Assembly (NCBI RefSeq): GCF_000802245.2
Contig: NZ_CP021080.1
Location: forward strand, 4,712,001-4,776,000
Length of the DNA stretch: 64,000 nucleotides
From: Streptomyces pluripotens
GTDB lineage: Bacteria > Actinomycetota > Actinomycetes > Streptomycetales > Streptomycetaceae
Direction of reading: 5' to 3'
The notes under the pieces were generated by a model, which saw only the letters and a list, made by a program, of their open reading frames with translations, did not search any database and had not been told where the DNA came from. Positions 42,505 to 50,495 of this stretch are shown piece after piece (positions within the stretch are counted from its first letter, which is position 1; each line of letters starts with the position of its first letter). A program made the translations under genes and the position numbers.

Positions 42505-42800
42505 GCGTGTCGCATCCGTCCGTCCGGGGCTGCGCGCCCGGCGCGCAGTCGGTCCCGCAGAAATCCCGATACCCGCAATACGTGCCCCTGGAACGGAATT
42601 CCCGCGTGCTCAGAGGTTGTTCCCGTGCCACCGGCGAAGCCCCGGCGGCTGACCGTGGTGTTGCCCTGGTGCCTCTCGCTCACGTCTGTGCCGCCCCTCG
42701 GTGACGATTGGTCAAGCCCGGCGCATGCTCCGAAAGTTGCTCTTGTGCGCCCTTGCGGAGGACGATCCTACGTTTCTAGCCCGGGGGCGCATCAAGGGTC
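42505..42800. other. Intergenic region between the phosphatase and DUF402 genes
   Basis: Roughly 300 bp without a supported gene. It contains the dyad GGGCTGCGCGCC / GGCGCGCAG near 42530-42550 and an AT-richer patch around 42560-42620 that probably carries the phosphatase promoter. Confidence 0.4.
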
Positions 42801-43490
42801 TCATGAGGACACGTGCGCGGGCGTACGGCCCCAGTCCTCGGGAAGTGACGGTACCGTCCAGGACGGGTCCGGGCGCCAGTCCGGCCAGTCGTCGGAGAAC
42901 GGCGGCCCCCAGGAGCCGATCACCGCCACCGCGTCCCGCCCGGCCGCGCGCACCCGCTCTGCGGTGCGCGCGTCCATCAGTCCGTCCCGTTGGGCCTGCA
43001 CGAACTCGTCCTCGTCCCGCCAGTGCCAACTGCGGTCAGGGTGGACGGAGATGTCCAGGAAGTAGTCCTCGGAGTCCACTCCGCCGTCCCAGCGGACCAG
43101 CGGCTGCTCCAGGTTGACGTACCAGTTCTTGAACTGCCAGCCCGGCTCCCAGAAGAGCCACACCGACCACGGCCGGCCGGGCTGGGCCAGTTTCAGTACG
43201 CCGGTGCCGAACCAACGGTCCCGCTGGACCGTGCGCGGCTTGGTGTAACGGGACTCCAGCGGCTCCAGGTGCACGGGGGTGCCGTCGGCCAGCACCGGCC
43301 TGACACACTCGGTGCCGGGTGCCATCCACACCGCGAGCAGGTCCGGGTCGTCGCGCACGACCGTGACGGGCCGGGCGATGTGGACGCCCTCGCCGGCGTT
43401 CTCCCGGTAGCGCCACAGGATGCGCGTTCCGGGTGTCCAGTACGCGGCAGGTCCGGCTTCGACTCGTGTCACCGCTCTGTCGTCCGTCAT
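42801..43490 (-). CDS. DUF402 domain protein (FomD-like)
   Basis: 229 residues. The DUF402 core is clear: WRYRENAGEGVHIARPVTVVRDDPDLLAVWMAPGT...KLAQPGRPWSVWLFWEPGWQFKNWYVNLEQPLVRWDGGVDSEDYFLDISVHPDRSWHWRDEDEFVQA. The conserved acidic metal ligands (DSEDYFLDISV, DEDEF) are present. Characterised members (FomD, Ntdp) hydrolyse nucleoside di- or triphosphates or CMP-linked phosphonates using Mn or Co. The substrate here is unknown. Confidence 0.85.
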   Translation of the reverse strand: MTDDRAVTRVEAGPAAYWTPGTRILWRYRENAGEGVHIARPVTVVRDDPDLLAVWMAPGTECVRPVLADGTPVHLEPLESRYTKPRTVQRDRWFGTGVLKLAQPGRPWSVWLFWEPGWQFKNWYVNLEQPLVRWDGGVDSEDYFLDISVHPDRSWHWRDEDEFVQAQRDGLMDARTAERVRAAGRDAVAVIGSWGPPFSDDWPDWRPDPSWTVPSLPEDWGRTPAHVSS

Positions 43491-43574
43491 GTACAGATAT
43501 TAGGTGCCGCGGGCATACGTCGCTGCGGTGCGCGTCACGGTGGTGCAGTGGTGGCTGGAAAGGTTCGCTCGTGC

Positions 43575-44972
43575 TTACGGGTGGGTCATCCGGAGGACAT
43601 CCAGCGCCTCGTCGAGTTGCTCCGGTGTGAGGTCGCCCCGCTCGACATACCCGCCCTCCACGACGACCTCCCGGATGGTCTTCCGCTCGGCGAGGGACTT
43701 CTTGGCCACCTTCGCCGCCTCCTCGTAGCCGATGTACCTGTTCAGCGGGGTGACCACGGAGGGGGACGACTCGGCGTACTCGCGGGTGCGCTCACGGTCG
43801 GCGGTGGTGCCGTCCACCGTCCGGTCGGCCAGCAGCCGGGATGCGCCGGCGAGCAGTCGGATGGATTCGAGCACGTTCTTGGCCAGCACCGGGAGCATGA
43901 CGTTCAGCTCGAAGTTCCCGGCGGCACCGGCGGTGGTGATGGTGGTGTCGTTGCCGATGACCTGGGCGGCGACCATCAACACGGCCTCGGGGACGACCGG
44001 GTTCACCTTGCCGGGCATGATCGAGGAGCCGGGCTGCAGATCCGGCAGCCGGATCTCGGCCAGCCCGGTGCGCGGCCCGGAGGACATCCAGCGCAGATCG
44101 TTGGCGATCTTGGTCAGGCTGACCGCGATCGTCTTGAGCTGCCCGCTGGTCTCCACGATCGCGTCCCGGGCGCCCTGTGCCTCGAAGTGGTCGCGGGCCT
44201 CGGTCAGTGGCAGCCCGGTGACCCGGGCGACTTCCTGGATGACGGCTGCGGAGAAACCGGGCGGGGTGTTGATGCCGGTGCCAACCGCCGTGCCGCCGAG
44301 GGGCAGCTCGGCGAGCCGGGGCAGTGCCGCCCGCAGCCGTTCGACGCCGTACCGCACCTGGGCCGCGTACCCGCCGAACTCCTGCCCGAGGGTCACCGGC
44401 GTTGCGTCCATCAGATGCGTCCGGCCGGACTTCACCACGTCCGCGAACTCCTCGGACTTGCGGGTCAGGGACGCTGCGAGGTGCTCCAGGGCGGGGATCA
44501 CATCGTGGGTGACGGCGGCGGTGGCCGCGATGTGGATGGCGGACGGGAAGACGTCGTTGGACGATTGCGAGGCGTTGACCTGGTCGTTGGGGTGCACGTC
44601 CCGGCCGAGCCGCTCACCGGCGAGGGTGGCGATGACCTCGTTGGTGTTCATGTGGGACGAGGTCCCCGACCCCGTCTGGAACACGTCCACCGGGAAGTGC
44701 TCGTCCCACCTGCCCTCGGCGACCTCGCCTGCCGCCTCGCGGATCGCGTCGGCGACATCCTGGTCCAGCACTCCGAGTTCGGCGTTCACCTTCGCCGCCG
44801 CCGCCTTGATGCGCGCCAGCGCCTCGATGTGCGCCCGTTCGAGCCGCTGCCCGGAGACGGGGAAGTTCTCGACGGCGCGCTGGGTCTGCGCCCGCCACTT
44901 GGCGTGTGCCGGGACCCGGACCTCGCCCATCGAGTCGCGCTCGATCCGGTACTGCGGCTCTTCGCTCGTCAT
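43575..44972 (-). CDS. fumC: Class II fumarate hydratase
   Basis: 465 residues, the standard FumC size. Signature [11 protein letters not shown], the substrate-site [14 protein letters not shown] and [13 protein letters not shown] segments and the catalytic His/Ser regions ([18 protein letters not shown]) are intact. It converts fumarate to L-malate without an iron-sulphur cluster, so it is oxygen-stable. ATG with GGAGGTAGG upstream. A class I enzyme lies at 51453-53141; the two flank the island between them. Confidence 0.97.
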   Translation of the reverse strand: MTSEEPQYRIERDSMGEVRVPAHAKWRAQTQRAVENFPVSGQRLERAHIEALARIKAAAAKVNAELGVLDQDVADAIREAAGEVAEGRWDEHFPVDVFQTGSGTSSHMNTNEVIATLAGERLGRDVHPNDQVNASQSSNDVFPSAIHIAATAAVTHDVIPALEHLAASLTRKSEEFADVVKSGRTHLMDATPVTLGQEFGGYAAQVRYGVERLRAALPRLAELPLGGTAVGTGINTPPGFSAAVIQEVARVTGLPLTEARDHFEAQGARDAIVETSGQLKTIAVSLTKIANDLRWMSSGPRTGLAEIRLPDLQPGSSIMPGKVNPVVPEAVLMVAAQVIGNDTTITTAGAAGNFELNVMLPVLAKNVLESIRLLAGASRLLADRTVDGTTADRERTREYAESSPSVVTPLNRYIGYEEAAKVAKKSLAERKTIREVVVEGGYVERGDLTPEQLDEALDVLRMTHP

Positions 44973-45074
44973 CGTCCTACCTCCGAAAACGTGAGCACGT
45001 GGCGCGGCACGCGTATTCCCCTCGTTGCTACCCGCAAGTAAATACCGGGGTGACACCTGCATCGGGGAGGCTCC

Positions 45075-45521
45075 ATGGAGCGCGTCGGAACCAGGATCAG
45101 ACGGACGGCCGGCGCAGCCGCGGCGGCCGCCATCGTGTTCGCGGGCCTCACGGCCCCCGCCGGCCACGCGGCCCCGGTCACCGCGGGCACCACCCCCTCC
45201 CGCCCGGCCTGGAACGCATCCGCGCCGCCGAGGCCACCGCCCTGTACGGAGACCCGGCCGAGAGGCCGCTGGTCGACCGCAGGGTTCACTGCACGTGGAG
45301 CTGACCCACGACTGGTGTCTCGATGTGCCGGGCGGCTCGTGCACCACAGGAACGGGCCTGATCCTGTGGAACTGCCACGGGGGTGCCAACCAGCGGTTTG
45401 TGCGGCGTTCGGGCACCATTCGCCCGGCCCGGCACCCGACCTGTGCCTGACGCTGGGCGCGGCCAGGGAGCGGATCAGGCTCCGCGGCGGCGACGGTTCG
45501 GCGAACCAGCGCTTCGAGTGA
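45075..45521 (+). pseudogene. Broken secreted protein gene with ricin-type lectin remnants
   Basis: Starts well: ATG, RBS-like GGGGAGG and a clear signal peptide ([23 protein letters not shown]). After about residue 45 the meaningful frame changes: [25 protein letters not shown] (frame +2, near 45200-45285), then [34 protein letters not shown] (frame +1, near 45290-45410), then [14 protein letters not shown]...GSANQRF back in the first frame. The CLDVPGG and QRF patterns are ricin B lectin repeats; the [14 protein letters not shown] stretch recalls the start of Streptomyces secreted SGNH hydrolases (from memory). Several frameshifts and a probable internal deletion make it a pseudogene, unless sequencing errors are to blame. 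Confidence 0.7.
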
Positions 45522-45674
45522 ACCGGTGCCGCAGAGCGCCGACGTCCCGGTGCCCCGGGTGCTGCCGATCCCCGACGACCTCGGCGCACCGGCGAGTGGA
45601 TCGGAAGCGTTCCGGAAGCGGCCGGCGGCTGTCTGCGGAAGCGGCGCCGGATCTTTGCTGGGGGAGTGAAAAGG

Positions 45675-47063
45675 TCAGCTCACCTTGGTCGGCGGGGGCG
45701 TCAGCCCCCGCTCGTCCACGGCCCGGAGGAACGCCTCGACCGCCGACAGGTCGGTCCGCTCCAGCTCGTCGCCGCGGATGACGACACGCAACTCGGGGCA
45801 GACGGCCGGATCCTGGTGCAGGCTCCGGACGAAGGTCTCGATGATCAACAACAGCAGCTGGGTGCGGTCGAGTTCGACGATACGGGACAGCCCGGCGCCG
45901 ATCAGCGGTACCGCCACGGGTTTGAACAGTCCGTGCAGGGCGACCGTCGGCCACAGGCGCTCCAGGCTCAGCCGCAGGTCCGCCGGGGCGGAGCGGGCGC
46001 GCAGGTCGTTGCCCAGCCGGGAGTAGGCGAGGGCGAAGACGCGGCGCGTGCCGACGGGCACCGCCACCGCCGTGCCGACCGGATAGCGAGTGCGCCGGCC
46101 GCGCCGCTTGGCCCGGATGCTCTCCGTGCCCAGCGGGGTGAACTCCTTCAGCCCGCGGCGCAGTTTGTCGTCGAGGAGCCGGTGCCGCCCCTCGAAGAGG
46201 CGGTCGACCAGCTGACCCTGCACGCTCTCCCGACTGATTACGACGTCGTCGGTGGAGGTGTCGAAGGTGTCGGAGAACCCCACGACCAGATTGGCGTCTT
46301 CCTGGTCGAACAGGTCGCCGCGCACCACGACGACGTCCACCCGCAGTCCGCGCAGGGTGTGGCGCAGCAGGTCGCCGCCGTGCCGCGCGCGCAGCCGAGC
46401 CCTCAGCCGCGCGAGGGTTGCAGCGGCCTCGGGGTCGTCTGGTTGTTCCCGGGCAGTCAGTTCGGCTACGGACAGGGCGAGTTCGTAGCGGCCCAGCGCG
46501 GTGTGTCCGGCGATCAACTCTCGCAGGGCGGTCTCGCGAAGCTGGGTGAGTCGCCGGACCGGTGCTGTCGCGAAGTCCTCACCGTGCACCTCGGCCAGCG
46601 GTTGCCCGTGCCAGAGCCGCAGCGCCTCCGCGAGCATCCGGACGGCCGATGCCGGTGCCGCACGCAGCGCGTCGCCCACCAGATGAGTGAACTCGGTGCT
46701 GTCCAATTCGGCCACGGACAGGTTCAGCTGGTAGGTGCTCTCGGCCCCGCGCGCGGTCGGCAGCTGTCCGGTGGTGACGATCCGGGCGCCCTGACCGGGG
46801 CCGGCGAGGTCGAACGCGCGTCGCAGCTCCAGGATCCGTTTCTGCACCTCGTTGCGGTTGCGCAGGTCCTGGCGTGGCAGTTCGACGGTCTGCTGCCAGA
46901 CGTCCCGGTAGAGCTGTCGTGCGGTCACGGCCCCGCCCTCGGCGGCGACCAGGCGGACCAGCAGCCGCGCGGTCAGCGGGGTGAGACGCACCGGAGTGCC
47001 GTTCACGTCCAGGCGGACGGGGCCCAGGACGTGTACGCGCACGCAGGGTGTGCGGGTCTGCAC
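45675..47063 (-). CDS. SARP-like regulator (winged helix plus BTAD) fused to a ThsA-type Macro domain
   Basis: 462 residues from the GTG with GGAGGGGG upstream. Residues about 8-105 are an OmpR/SARP winged helix (VHVLGPVRLDVNGTPVRLTPLTARLLVRLVAAEGGAV...NRNEVQKRILELRRAF). About 110-235 is the BTAD helical domain (EFTHLVGDALRA...ALRLWHGQPL...RLTQLRETALRELIAGHTALGRYELAL). About 245-455 is a Macro domain of the Thoeris ThsA type (RGDLFDQEDANLVVGFSDTFDTSTDDVVISRESVQGQLV...IGAGLSRI...LRVVIRGDEL). The Macro part is clearly paralogous to the divergent gene at 47138. I infer that it senses an ADP-ribose-type signal and controls transcription. I know of no such described fusion. Confidence 0.85.
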   Translation of the reverse strand: MQTRTPCVRVHVLGPVRLDVNGTPVRLTPLTARLLVRLVAAEGGAVTARQLYRDVWQQTVELPRQDLRNRNEVQKRILELRRAFDLAGPGQGARIVTTGQLPTARGAESTYQLNLSVAELDSTEFTHLVGDALRAAPASAVRMLAEALRLWHGQPLAEVHGEDFATAPVRRLTQLRETALRELIAGHTALGRYELALSVAELTAREQPDDPEAAATLARLRARLRARHGGDLLRHTLRGLRVDVVVVRGDLFDQEDANLVVGFSDTFDTSTDDVVISRESVQGQLVDRLFEGRHRLLDDKLRRGLKEFTPLGTESIRAKRRGRRTRYPVGTAVAVPVGTRRVFALAYSRLGNDLRARSAPADLRLSLERLWPTVALHGLFKPVAVPLIGAGLSRIVELDRTQLLLLIIETFVRSLHQDPAVCPELRVVIRGDELERTDLSAVEAFLRAVDERGLTPPPTKVS

Positions 47064-47137
47064 GCGCTTCGCCCCCTCCGCTGCGTGGCGTCCCGACAGC
47101 AGTGTCGTCAGCGTACCAAGGTGTTTTGGAGGGAAAC

Positions 47138-48052
47138 ATGCGATCGACCGGTCCGCTCCCGTCGTTCCGTCTGGCACGTCCCCGGCTTCCGGGGTCGCGG
47201 CGTGGGCGACGGGTGTTCGTGGGCAGCGTGTTGGCGGCCTTCGGCGGTGTGTCTGCCGTCGTGCAGTTCGCCGGCCAGTTGTTCCCGGGCACCGTTTCCC
47301 GCCCCGGTCCGGTGCTGTTCGCCTCCGTGGCCCTGTGCCTGGCCTGGGGACTGGCCCGGGCGCGTCCGCAGTCCGCTGTACGGCAGGAGTTCGGGCGCCC
47401 CGGCATGACGGTGACGGTGGGGGAGGGCGACCTCTTCGATCAGCCCGGCCATCTGGTGGTGGGGTTCACCGACACCTTCGACACGCTGGTCGACGACGGT
47501 GTGGTCATCAACGACGCGAGCGTGCAAGGGCAGTTGCTCGCCCGCCACTACGCGGGGGACGCCGGGCGGCTGGACGCGGAGCTGGCCGTCGCGCTGGACG
47601 GCGTGTCCCCGGTGGCGCGGGAGAGTGCGCGGGACAAACCGCGGGGCAAGCGCGAGCGGTATCCGATCGGGACCGTCGCCGTTCTTGGCAACCGGCCGCA
47701 GCTGGTCTTCGCCGTCGCCTACAGCCGGATGGGCAACGACTGCGTCGCCTCCTCCGGAGTGCAGGACCTGTGGCTCGGTCTGGACCGGCTGTGGGACGCC
47801 GTCCACCGCCACGGCCAGCTGGAACGGGTGACCATGCCGTTGACCGGGGCGGGGCTCGCCAGGCTGCACGACCTCGACGAGGACAGCCTGCTGCGGCTGA
47901 TCCTGCTGTCGTTCGTCGTGCACTCGTGGGAACGGATGGTCTGCCGTGAGCTGCACGTGGTGGTCCGGCCCGGCGAGCTGGCGCGGATCAACCTGCGGGA
48001 GGTCGGTGCGTTCCTGGCCACCCTGGCGGCGGGCGTCCGGCGCTACGTCTGA
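47138..48052 (+). CDS. Membrane protein with ThsA-type Macro domain (type II Thoeris effector-like)
   Basis: 304 residues, ATG with GGAGGG upstream. A basic N-terminus (1-25) precedes two membrane helices (about 26-47 and 56-73), and a Macro domain follows (about 90-300: GEGDLFDQPGHLVVGFTDTFDTLVDDGVVINDASVQGQLLARHY...GTGK-free LTGAGLARLHDLDEDSLLRLILLSF). Two helices plus this Macro domain is the architecture of type II Thoeris ThsA, which binds a TIR-made ADP-ribose derivative (His-ADPR) and damages the cell membrane. It ends 83 bp before the TIR gene, on the opposite strand. No ThsB gene of the classical kind is adjacent. Confidence 0.83.
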   Translation: MRSTGPLPSFRLARPRLPGSRRGRRVFVGSVLAAFGGVSAVVQFAGQLFPGTVSRPGPVLFASVALCLAWGLARARPQSAVRQEFGRPGMTVTVGEGDLFDQPGHLVVGFTDTFDTLVDDGVVINDASVQGQLLARHYAGDAGRLDAELAVALDGVSPVARESARDKPRGKRERYPIGTVAVLGNRPQLVFAVAYSRMGNDCVASSGVQDLWLGLDRLWDAVHRHGQLERVTMPLTGAGLARLHDLDEDSLLRLILLSFVVHSWERMVCRELHVVVRPGELARINLREVGAFLATLAAGVRRYV

Positions 48053-48080
48053 TGCCGGACGTCCGCCGCCACGGTGAAGA

Positions 48081-48132
48081 GCGGTACGGGCCCTCCCCCC
48101 TCGGCCCTGGACGACCACGGGGCCCGTACCGC
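48081..48132. terminator. Hairpin between the Macro-membrane gene and the TIR gene
   Basis: GCGGTACGGGCCC (48081-48093) / GGGCCCGTACCGC (48120-48132), a perfect 13-bp stem between convergent genes. Confidence 0.75.
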
Positions 48133-48135
48133 GGC

Positions 48136-48891
48136 TCAGCGGGACGGCGGCACGTCCCGCCCGGTGCGGCCGTACGCCGACAGGTGGCGGTACGGCCAGG
48201 TCTGGCGCCAGTCGGAACCGGTGTCGTTGACCTTGCAGCCGGCCAGTTTCAACCGTTCGGTGATCTTGCCCAGGGCGGTGGCCGAGCCGTCGAACCGGAT
48301 GACGTTCATGCCGGCGATGTCGGAGATCGTGCGCAGTGGACCGACCTCCACCAGCAGCGTGCGCTCCGGGTAGGCCATCAGCACCATGCCCAGTTCGATC
48401 AGCACGTTCGGCCGGGGCTGACCCGTCGGCCCGCTTTCATAGGGCGGCTCGTTCGCACCCCGCAGTTCCGGGTGCAGCTGCACGACGTCGTCCGGGGTGA
48501 GCAGCACGAGGGCCGCTTGGGCCTGAGCGGGGGCCTTCGCGATGACCTCGCCGAGGAACGGCGCCGTCTTGCCGGTGGCCCTGACCAGGTCCTCCCACTC
48601 CAGCGGACGCAGATCGAGCAGGCGCAGGAGGTCGAACATCTTCATCCGCACCTCCTCGTCCCGCCCGTGGATGACGAAGACGTTGCGGCCGCGGTCCGGG
48701 GAAGGGCCAGGACCCTCCTGGGTCCGGGGCCCGGGGTCGGCGCCGGGCGGGGCGCCGTCGTAGAAGTTCTGCGTCCCCGAGTTGACGGTGCCGTTGTTGC
48801 TGTTCACGAAGTTGTTGTTGCGGCCGAAGTCGTTGCCGCTTCCGTAGTTGCTGCTGCTGCCGGAGATGCCGCCCGTAGAAGTTCCGGTCAT
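48136..48891 (-). CDS. TIR-domain protein (CAP12/Pycsar type) with N-terminal Asn/Gly-rich motif
   Basis: 251 residues. Residues 1-65 are disordered and rich in Asn, Gly and Ser. They carry the motif NNNFVN...NGTVNSGTQNFYDG at 25-46, which also ends the upstream protein. About 68-215 is a TIR-like nucleotide-binding domain: NVFVIHGRDEEVRMKMFDLLRLLDLRPLEW, AALVLLTPDDV and PNVLIELGMVL, where Glu166 is the likely catalytic NADase residue. It should cleave NAD+ or make an ADP-ribose-type signal on activation. ATG overlaps the upstream stop by 4 bp. Last gene of a three-gene operon facing the Macro genes. Confidence 0.85.
   Translation of the reverse strand: MTGTSTGGISGSSSNYGSGNDFGRNNNFVNSNNGTVNSGTQNFYDGAPPGADPGPRTQEGPGPSPDRGRNVFVIHGRDEEVRMKMFDLLRLLDLRPLEWEDLVRATGKTAPFLGEVIAKAPAQAQAALVLLTPDDVVQLHPELRGANEPPYESGPTGQPRPNVLIELGMVLMAYPERTLLVEVGPLRTISDIAGMNVIRFDGSATALGKITERLKLAGCKVNDTGSDWRQTWPYRHLSAYGRTGRDVPPSR
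48766..48820. repeat. 55-bp direct repeat, copy A (codes the TIR N-terminal motif)
   Basis: Begins GTTCTGCGTCCCCGAGTTGA; 50 of 55 bases match copy B at 48933-48987. Minus-strand translation in the TIR frame gives the NNNFV/VNSGTQN motif. Confidence 0.9.
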
Positions 48892-50474
48892 GAGGATCCC
48901 TCCCCCTGGCTGCCGCCAGAGCCGCGCTGGTAGTTCTGCGTCCCCGAGTTGACGTTTCCGTAGTTCCTGTCCACGAAGTTGTTGTTGCTCCCGTAGTCGT
49001 TGAGGATCTTCGTCTGGCGGGCTTGGTGGTCCGCCAGGTCCACGTTGTGCTTGTGCAGGAACTCCCGGGTGAACTGGAGGAGTTGGCGTTCCACGATCTG
49101 GGTGTACTTGATCATGTCCGTCCTCTGGAAGAAGACGTGGAAGTCGTCGGCCGTCGCCAGCTCCCGGATACTGGCGAGCGCACCGCGGTTCAGCATGGTG
49201 TCCGCGTAGCGGCCGAGGCGGAACTCGCTGGTGTCGCGCGGTTGCAGCACCCAGATCCGGGTCTTGTTCCACCGCCATGGGAGGAGGTTGGGCAGCCAGG
49301 AGCGCAACTGGGCGAGGACGGGCCGCAGCGTGGCCTCGGGTGTGCTGCGCAGGGTGTGCCAGGCGACCCTGAGCAGCAGCCGGACGTTCAGGGCGGCGGG
49401 GAGCCGGTCCACCAGGTGGAAGCTTGCGTGGACCGGCGCCAGCACGTACGAGTAGAACTCGGTGTGCAGCGTGTTCCCCTTGAGGTCGAAGCCCGCGAAC
49501 GTCGTGGTGACCAGCTCCTGGCTCCACGATCCCACCCGGACGCACAGGTAGGTGCGTTTCGAGTGGTAGGAGTCCTCCCAGTGGCCGTCGTGCTCTCCCG
49601 GGGACGGCTCCCACACTCCGAGGCGGGTGGTGACGGAGGTGGTGAACGTGCTCCGTTCGACGGCGAGTCCGTCGATCCGTTCCGACGGGCGGGCCCGGTC
49701 GCGCAGTTCGGCGTTCATGCGGTCGGCGACGTAGTCGGTGATGTCCCCCACGGTGAAGGGGATGACTTCCTTCCGCTCCGGTTCCTGACGGGTTGCTTCA
49801 GGGGGCGTGGGGGCGCCCGGTCCATGTCGGCGGTGCTCGACCTCCGGCAGCGGCGCGCCGACCAGCAGCAGGGCGGTGGACCAGCTTCGCACCTGTGTGC
49901 CCGCGCCGACGAACGGTTTGTAGCCGCCGTAGCGGATCAGAGTGCCGTCCGACGCCTGCTCCTGGTTGATCTTGGCCACCAGCTCGGCGGTCAGCCGGCG
50001 GTGCTCGGGGCGGGAGCCGTCGAACCCGCTCGTCCGGTCCCCCGGGCCGGTGCGGCGGCGCAGCCGGGTCATCAGGGTCTGCAGGGTGATGACCCGCCGT
50101 AAGTACGCGGTGACCCACACCAGCCACACCTCCGTCAGCGACGCGGTGACCACGTTCAGGACGCCGGCGCGGGTGAGGAGGAAGGTGAGGAGGAGGCCCG
50201 CGGCGAGGACGACCAGCCGGGCACGGTGCAGCCGGCGTGCCGCCAGGGCATGTGCGAGCACGGGGACCGCGTCGTAACCGTACGACGGTGCCACCACCCG
50301 GAAGCGGTGGGTCAGCAACTCACGGATGACGGTGGCGCGGTACACCGGATCGAGATAGGTGCCCGCGCACAGCAGCCGGGTGGCATTGCTCGCGGTGTAC
50401 CCGGACCGCAGGTCCGGGGCCGGTCCGGGCGGCCCCGGCGGCTGAGCGGGAACGGAAAGGGTGTCGGTCGCCAT
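48888..50474 (-). CDS. Two-helix membrane protein with large cytoplasmic domain and C-terminal Asn/Gly motif
   Basis: 528 residues; the main domain is not one I recognise. Two adjacent membrane helices (about 86-104 and 108-126, RLVVLAAGLLLTFLLTRAG and VVTASLTEVWLVWVTAY) follow an N-terminal domain. A large soluble region comes next (about 150-480; EVIPFTVGDITDYVADRM, WSQELVTTTFAGFDLKGNTLHTEFYSYVLAPV), with a charged helix before the end. The final 39 residues hold NNNFVDRNYGNVNSGTQNYQRG, almost the same as the TIR N-terminal motif. Leu125 is encoded by TTA (50100-50102). It probably works as sensor or membrane platform recruiting the TIR protein. Confidence 0.8.
   Translation of the reverse strand: MATDTLSVPAQPPGPPGPAPDLRSGYTASNATRLLCAGTYLDPVYRATVIRELLTHRFRVVAPSYGYDAVPVLAHALAARRLHRARLVVLAAGLLLTFLLTRAGVLNVVTASLTEVWLVWVTAYLRRVITLQTLMTRLRRRTGPGDRTSGFDGSRPEHRRLTAELVAKINQEQASDGTLIRYGGYKPFVGAGTQVRSWSTALLLVGAPLPEVEHRRHGPGAPTPPEATRQEPERKEVIPFTVGDITDYVADRMNAELRDRARPSERIDGLAVERSTFTTSVTTRLGVWEPSPGEHDGHWEDSYHSKRTYLCVRVGSWSQELVTTTFAGFDLKGNTLHTEFYSYVLAPVHASFHLVDRLPAALNVRLLLRVAWHTLRSTPEATLRPVLAQLRSWLPNLLPWRWNKTRIWVLQPRDTSEFRLGRYADTMLNRGALASIRELATADDFHVFFQRTDMIKYTQIVERQLLQFTREFLHKHNVDLADHQARQTKILNDYGSNNNFVDRNYGNVNSGTQNYQRGSGGSQGEGSS
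48933..48987. repeat. 55-bp direct repeat, copy B (codes the C-terminal motif of the membrane protein)
   Basis: Matches copy A at 50 of 55 positions and is 167 bp away. It reads in the frame of its own gene, which differs from the TIR frame, so the protein motif and not just the DNA has been kept. Confidence 0.9.
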
Positions 50475-50495
50475 GGCGTCGTTGCTCCGCTCTGT

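Noticed and set aside
42990..45041. 683-codon plus-strand frame across the DUF402 and fumC genes
   Set aside because: It spans two genes and the gap between them, and its product is Gly/Arg/Val-rich; a GC-skew artefact.
47064..47177. N-terminal extension of the BTAD-Macro gene
   Set aside because: It would cross the divergent gene's ribosome site and start; GTG at 47063 has GGAGGGGG at proper spacing.
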